Below, piece after piece: positions 14,712-18,835 of a DNA stretch of 18,835 nt (positions are counted from its first letter, which is position 1; each line of letters starts with the position of its first letter). Made by a program: the position numbers and the translations under genes. The notes under the pieces were generated by a model. The model ran no database searches. It saw only the letters and a program-made list of their open reading frames with translations, and had not been told where the DNA came from. The stretch lies in assembly GCA_003514305.1 (NCBI GenBank), contig DORE01000021.1, positions 1,495 to 20,329 of the forward strand, given 5' to 3'. The DNA is from Gammaproteobacteria bacterium (lineage in GTDB: Bacteria; Pseudomonadota; Gammaproteobacteria; Pseudomonadales; Pseudohongiellaceae).

Positions 14712-16328
14712 TCACTTTATTAAAAAGTTTGACTGATTGTGACTCTCCGAACCATGCTTTTGAAACTTCTTGAGGGTTCGGACTATCGACACAGCCATAA
14801 GGATATACAACAAGATAATCGGCAATGACCCCACAAGTGAGGCCGTTTGAAGCTCACGCAAACCGCCAGCGTATAAAAGCGTCAATGGCAGCGCCCCCAA
14901 ACTCAAAGCCCAAAATACTCGGAGCCACCTAGCGGGCTGTCCAGACTTCCCAAAACTTTTGGAAGAACCAGACGCCAGAACGTATGAAGCCGAATCATAA
15001 GTGGTTGCTGTAAATATTAGGCCAATGATTGCGAGATAGGCGAGCCAAATCTTTGGATATGGTAGAAATGATATAACTTCAGACATCATTACAGCCGGAC
15101 TTATGCCTTCTCCCACCTTTGTAACTAAACTATAAGTCCCTTCTAGCTGTAAACTCACGCTGAAATTACCCAAGACTATAAAGAAAAGCGCGCAACCCGC
15201 GCTTCCGTAGCCAATTACTCCCCCAATTATTTGTCTGATTGTTCTGCCCTCCGACACCCGGGCAACAAACATGCCCATAAATGGGCCGAGAGCTATCCAC
15301 CATGCCCAGTAAAACACAGTCCATGACTCAACGAAGTCGTTCCTCTCCTGAGGATCACTCCAAGTTAACATCTCGAAAAATTCCCCCACAAAAGTGCCCA
15401 ATGAAACGACGCCCATTTCAAGGATGAACCTACTTGGGCCAAGAATAAAAACAAACCCAATAAACAACAAAGCTAGGTAGAGGTTCACTGTACTCAACAC
15501 CAAAATGCCTCTATCTAAACCTCTGTACACACTGAATATAATAAGCATTGTTGCAACGATTATGATGCCTATTTGTAATAATGAAGAATCCGCGATTTGA
15601 ATTAATTGACTGGTCGAAGCCGACACTATTGCGATCCCAAATCCTAACCCAGTAGCGGAACTCGCGATTACTCCAAATAAAAACGATAGATCTACTACCC
15701 GGCCTGGCCATCTAGCTGTGAAACCCTTTAATACTGGCCGGCAAGCTTCACTCAAACGAAACGTGGGACACCCTTCCAAGTAATGAGAGCAGCCAAGGGC
15801 GATAGCGGGAAGGCAATAAAACGACCAACCTATCGGACCCCAGTGAAATAATCCGTAAGCTAAAGCCCACTTTAGAGATTCGTCAGATTTCGGGGATAAT
15901 CCAAATGGGGGGTCGATATAATAAAATACCCATTCTGTGCCACCCCAATAAATCAGGGATCCACCAATTCCCGAGCAAAACAGCAAGGCGGCCCATTTAG
16001 GAGTTGAGTAATGGGGCTTTTCTGATGTGCCGAGAACTCGAGAGCCATGCGGACTGCAAGAAAGCCAAAAAAGAAAGCTAATCGTAAAAATAGCCGTTAA
16101 TATATATAACACCCCCACTTGAGTAGTCACAAAAATGTAAAGCTCATTTAGGAACAAAGTGCTTGATTCGGGTCGCAGCATAATTACCGCAGTGATGGCC
16201 AACAGTAATCCAGAGCTTCCAAAAAACACGGCTGGGTCGATAGCCGCTACCAAATCTGAGTTAACCTCTGATGTAGCGGTTTCGGAGCTTTTAACGTCAG
16301 GTGCCTTATCTAATAATTTACTACTCAA
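14712..16328 (-). CDS. BCCT-family transporter, divergent substrate site
   Basis: 538-aa inner-membrane transporter of the betaine/choline/carnitine family with about 12 helices. TM4 keeps W163, W168 and Y171. TM8 reads WTVFYWAWWIALGPFMGMFV (from W336), so W341/W343/W344 are kept but the fourth cage tryptophan is L347. TM3 has G120-I-G-G-S124 in place of G-x-G-I-G, followed by YWGGTEWVFYYIDPP, closer to carnitine/choline-type members. TM10 has TATTYDSAS. Substrate and ion coupling therefore probably differ from the other BCCT gene in this window. The start is TTG at 16328, supported by GGGAGAGG eight bases upstream. It is first in the operon with homocysteine methyltransferase (17 bp) and serine hydrolase. 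The 107 bp to opgH probably hold its promoter, which I could not pinpoint. Confidence 0.94.
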   Translation of the reverse strand: MSSKLLDKAPDVKSSETATSEVNSDLVAAIDPAVFFGSSGLLLAITAVIMLRPESSTLFLNELYIFVTTQVGVLYILTAIFTISFLFWLSCSPHGSRVLGTSEKPHYSTPKWAALLFCSGIGGSLIYWGGTEWVFYYIDPPFGLSPKSDESLKWALAYGLFHWGPIGWSFYCLPAIALGCSHYLEGCPTFRLSEACRPVLKGFTARWPGRVVDLSFLFGVIASSATGLGFGIAIVSASTSQLIQIADSSLLQIGIIIVATMLIIFSVYRGLDRGILVLSTVNLYLALLFIGFVFILGPSRFILEMGVVSLGTFVGEFFEMLTWSDPQERNDFVESWTVFYWAWWIALGPFMGMFVARVSEGRTIRQIIGGVIGYGSAGCALFFIVLGNFSVSLQLEGTYSLVTKVGEGISPAVMMSEVISFLPYPKIWLAYLAIIGLIFTATTYDSASYVLASGSSKSFGKSGQPARWLRVFWALSLGALPLTLLYAGGLRELQTASLVGSLPIILLYILMAVSIVRTLKKFQKHGSESHNQSNFLIK

Positions 16329-16435
16329 GCTAACGGCCTCTCCCTATTTTTCCCCGCGCATGAACCCCAGACACTTTAAATAAGCGTCAAGCTAAATCAG
16401 CTAGTCCAAAAGTCGAACCACTTCTATAGAAATCT

Positions 16436-18325
16436 TTATCTTTCATATGCCCTGAATAGATTTTTAAATTGTCGGTATCGCTGCATGATAGCTGGAAGCT
16501 TCTGTTCCTCTGGCGTGAGCAAAAGCCTCAGTTTCACAAGCTTTCGCCCTAGCTGACGACTGCCACCCAGGGCTGATAAAGGCACTGAAAATATGAGCCC
16601 AAGAGTCAAGGGTAAAACCCAGTAAAGCAAAGGTGACGAGAGCCATGCCAAGTATGCCGTTGTTACTAATCCTATTATCGTCTGACTACCATGACGCTGC
16701 AGCAGGAAGACGAAAGGAAAAGATTTTCCGCAGCGCTGCTGTTCGGGCCAGCCTGAGTCCTTTCCGCACATGATCTCCCAGAGATGCCTGGTATGCAAAG
16801 ACATTACAATAGGCGCATGCAGAATAGAGAACAATTGTTCAATTACAGCGCCAATAATAAGTCTTGCTCTCTCACGTCTTGGCTGCGGTTCGCCCAACGC
16901 CATTACTAGACCGAGGAGCTTGGGCAATAATAGAAGACTAATAGTTAGCGCAAACAGGGCAATCATTCGCGGCGAGTCGAATATTTGAATAGCACTTAAT
17001 GACGTGCTGGTTAGACTCAAACCTTCTAATAGCTGTGAATTGATTCTGGAATATAGAAGCAAACCCACTAATACTGACGCCAACCACAATGGTGAAATCA
17101 AATAGTTCATCACGCCCATCACCATATGTGCTCTGCTTGGCCAACATAGACCTCTCGCGTTTAATACGCCTAGATGCTGAACATTACCCTGAGCCCACCG
17201 GCGATCGCGTACTGCTGCATCAAGGAGAGTCGGTGGGCATTCCTCCCAGCTCCCCGGCAAATTAGTGACCATACGCACGTTCCAGCCAGCTCGACGCACA
17301 AGAGCAGCTTCAACGAAGTCATGAGACCGGATCTCTCCGCCAAACGGACGCGGACCGCTCATGATAGGTAAACCGGCAGATTCAGCAAAAGCGCGCAAAC
17401 GAATGATGGCGTTATGCCCCCAGTAATTGCCATCATCTCCCTGCCAGGCACTGAGACCACGGGCAAAAACTGGGCCGTAGTTTGCGTTAGCATATTGTTG
17501 GAGGCGAGCGTATAAGGTTTCGCCCCCAATGAGCCGCGGTAGAGTCTGAAGGATGCCCAGATCCCTGTCAGCCTCCATCTCCCTGACCAGAGTGGTAAGC
17601 GTTGCTCCGTCAATCAGACTATCTGCATCTAGCACCACGAGAAAGTCATAGCGATCGCCCCAACAATTGATGAAATCGCGGATGTTACCAGCTTTACGCG
17701 CCGTGTTGCGCTCACGCCGTCGATACCAGACTGGCATGATCCCGGACAGCTCTTCTCGAAGTCTGCCGATCGCTGCTGTCTCTGCGGGCCATATCTCTGA
17801 TTTATCGGAATCTGACACAACAAAGATCTCGAAATGTTTAGCTTGCCCAAGTCGGTCGAGGTCTTCAGCCATTGCTGCTAAGGATGCGCAAACGCTGGCC
17901 GGATCTTCGTTATAGATCGGCATAAGCAAAACCGAGTTGCTGATTAGCGGCGCTTTCGGGTCGGCTAAAAAATGATCTTTGCCAGTTATAAGTCCTGCGA
18001 TCGCTGCCATAGCCGTAATCGCTACCCAGCTAAAAGTCAGGGTGAACAACGCTAAAAGCAACCAGAGCAACGGCAGAAAGTAGGGGCTGTCCAATCCCAA
18101 TGGTGCAGCTTCGATCATGGTTAGAGGCAGCAAAAGTTGCATCTGGTAGCTCGCGACAATAGTAAGAGTAATGCTGCCGCCAAACGTTATTATGCGAGCC
18201 AGTCTTGGCTTAGAGATTGACGCGGCTGCGCGCTGCTTCGGTTGAAGCGGGAGGGCCTGCGTTGGCATCGCCATGGCTGCCGCGGGCGGAGTCGCGGCAA
18301 AATACGATGGCAGTGCACGAGTCAT
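16436..18325 (-). CDS. opgH: Glucans biosynthesis glucosyltransferase H (OpgH/MdoH)
   Basis: Inner-membrane, processive family-2 glycosyltransferase that polymerises UDP-glucose into the beta-1,2 backbone of osmoregulated periplasmic glucans. Residues (629-aa form): two N-terminal membrane helices (about 45-65 and 82-112), LLMPIYNED (133-141), LDADS (232-236), WGHNAIIRLRAF (302-313), GGEIRSHDFVEAALVRRAGW (329-348), the RDRRWAQGN motif (373-381), then further membrane helices. All catalytic signatures are intact. The start is placed at ATG 18325, whose ATGA overlaps the opgG stop; a GTG at 18358 in frame would give 640 aa but overlap opgG by 37 bp. Length is well below E. coli OpgH (about 850 aa), mainly for lack of long terminal extensions, including the N-terminal region tied to FtsZ inhibition. 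Confidence 0.96.
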   Translation of the reverse strand: MTRALPSYFAATPPAAAMAMPTQALPLQPKQRAAASISKPRLARIITFGGSITLTIVASYQMQLLLPLTMIEAAPLGLDSPYFLPLLWLLLALFTLTFSWVAITAMAAIAGLITGKDHFLADPKAPLISNSVLLMPIYNEDPASVCASLAAMAEDLDRLGQAKHFEIFVVSDSDKSEIWPAETAAIGRLREELSGIMPVWYRRRERNTARKAGNIRDFINCWGDRYDFLVVLDADSLIDGATLTTLVREMEADRDLGILQTLPRLIGGETLYARLQQYANANYGPVFARGLSAWQGDDGNYWGHNAIIRLRAFAESAGLPIMSGPRPFGGEIRSHDFVEAALVRRAGWNVRMVTNLPGSWEECPPTLLDAAVRDRRWAQGNVQHLGVLNARGLCWPSRAHMVMGVMNYLISPLWLASVLVGLLLYSRINSQLLEGLSLTSTSLSAIQIFDSPRMIALFALTISLLLLPKLLGLVMALGEPQPRRERARLIIGAVIEQLFSILHAPIVMSLHTRHLWEIMCGKDSGWPEQQRCGKSFPFVFLLQRHGSQTIIGLVTTAYLAWLSSPLLYWVLPLTLGLIFSVPLSALGGSRQLGRKLVKLRLLLTPEEQKLPAIMQRYRQFKNLFRAYER

Positions 18326-18835
18326 CTCGTCCACCGGTACAGCCAGGTTTCGCCCCACTGCCTACCACCGACCTCAATAGCAACACGGAGTTCGGCCAGA
18401 TCGGCATCGCCTGGGTCGAGCTTTAAGTAAACGCGATAGTTTCCGCTCGCCCCAACAAGGCTCGCGCTGACGTTAGTGATTTTTCCAGCACTGCTAAAGG
18501 CATTGACTTGAGCGACATTTGTCTCAGTTGAAAAATCGTGGATGCTGTCGCCGTCACTAAAATCGATAACAAACACTCGCTCATCCGAGCCTTCGTCGCC
18601 AAACGCAGGTTTACCGGCCGCGGTTTCCAGGATCAACCCCGAATGCGGCGCGCTGAGTGGTTCAGCTCCCCAACTCATTCTATAAGCGAAATAATAATCT
18701 TGATAGCCACTGAGGCCTCGCGCTGGTTGCCAGAAGGCAACGATGTTATCGATTGTCTCTGAGGAACTGGGAATTTCCACTAGGATAACCTCACCCTCTC
18801 CCCAATCACCTTGCGGTTCGATCCATAAAGAGGGG
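18322..18835 (-). CDS. opgG: Glucans biosynthesis protein G (OpgG/MdoG), C-terminal part
   Basis: Periplasmic protein that works with OpgH on the glucan backbone. The 170 C-terminal residues are visible; the frame runs off the right edge. LWIEPQGDWGEGEVILVEIP is followed by IDNIVAFWQP and YRMSWGAEPL, the well-known OpgG C-terminal beta-sandwich motifs. The ending is WGETWLYRWTR. It overlaps opgH by four bases (ATGA), so translation is probably coupled. The usual order opgG-opgH is kept. The N-terminal beta-sandwich and signal peptide lie outside. Confidence 0.95.
   Translation of the reverse strand, partial: PSLWIEPQGDWGEGEVILVEIPSSSETIDNIVAFWQPARGLSGYQDYYFAYRMSWGAEPLSAPHSGLILETAAGKPAFGDEGSDERVFVIDFSDGDSIHDFSTETNVAQVNAFSSAGKITNVSASLVGASGNYRVYLKLDPGDADLAELRVAIEVGGRQWGETWLYRWTR

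Noticed and set aside
18326..18358. GTG start of opgH 33 bp further upstream
   Set aside because: The ATG at 18325 gives the usual 4-bp ATGA overlap with opgG; the extension would overlap opgG by 37 bp and does not resemble OpgH.

Overview
The window looks like a chromosomal segment of a marine Gammaproteobacterium, perhaps a Cellvibrionales/Halieaceae-type lineage. The grounds are the opgGH pair, a hemP plus heme-receptor locus with an E. coli-like Fur box, large TonB-dependent receptors, a TPR-sulfotransferase, several BCCT transporters and moderate GC. The lineage is an inference; there is no rRNA or other marker gene here. No mobile element, CRISPR array, tRNA or rRNA was found.

Layout from left to right. 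(1) 1-1899, minus strand: a Fur-box promoter, a 48-aa hemP that is easy to miss because of its size, and a heme/hemoglobin-type TonB receptor running off the left edge. (2) 2171-8264, minus strand: a likely operon of TonB-dependent receptor, TPR-sulfotransferase and BCCT transporter. A MarR-family regulator at 8580-9062 is divergent from it and resembles the CosR/EctR osmolyte regulators. (3) 9588-10502, plus strand: a Tat-exported TIM-barrel protein of the sugar-phosphate isomerase/epimerase type. (4) 10635-11222, minus strand: a probable Fur-controlled transcription unit of two small proteins (89 and 53 aa) ending in a terminator-like hairpin. (5) 11443-12167, plus strand: a MerP-like periplasmic metal-binding protein whose first motif cysteine is encoded by an in-frame UGA (UxxC instead of CxxC), with a bacterial SECIS-type hairpin just downstream, followed by MerT. 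This is the highlight: a probable selenocysteine-containing MerP that ordinary gene calling would truncate to a 61-aa fragment. (6) 12407-16328, minus strand: an operon of a second BCCT transporter, a homocysteine S-methyltransferase and a secreted serine hydrolase. (7) 16436-18835, minus strand: opgG (partial) and opgH for periplasmic glucans.

How the parts may fit together. Regions 1 and 4 share a promoter layout (TTGCAA, 17-nt spacer, TAATAT, with an adjacent or overlapping Fur box), so both should respond to iron. Region 5 should bind and import a thiophilic metal, most simply Hg(II). Regions 2 and 6 suggest uptake of methylated onium compounds (betaine, DMSP and similar), with region 6 adding methyl transfer to homocysteine. 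opgGH is a further osmotic-adaptation function. These functional links are inferred from gene families and adjacency.
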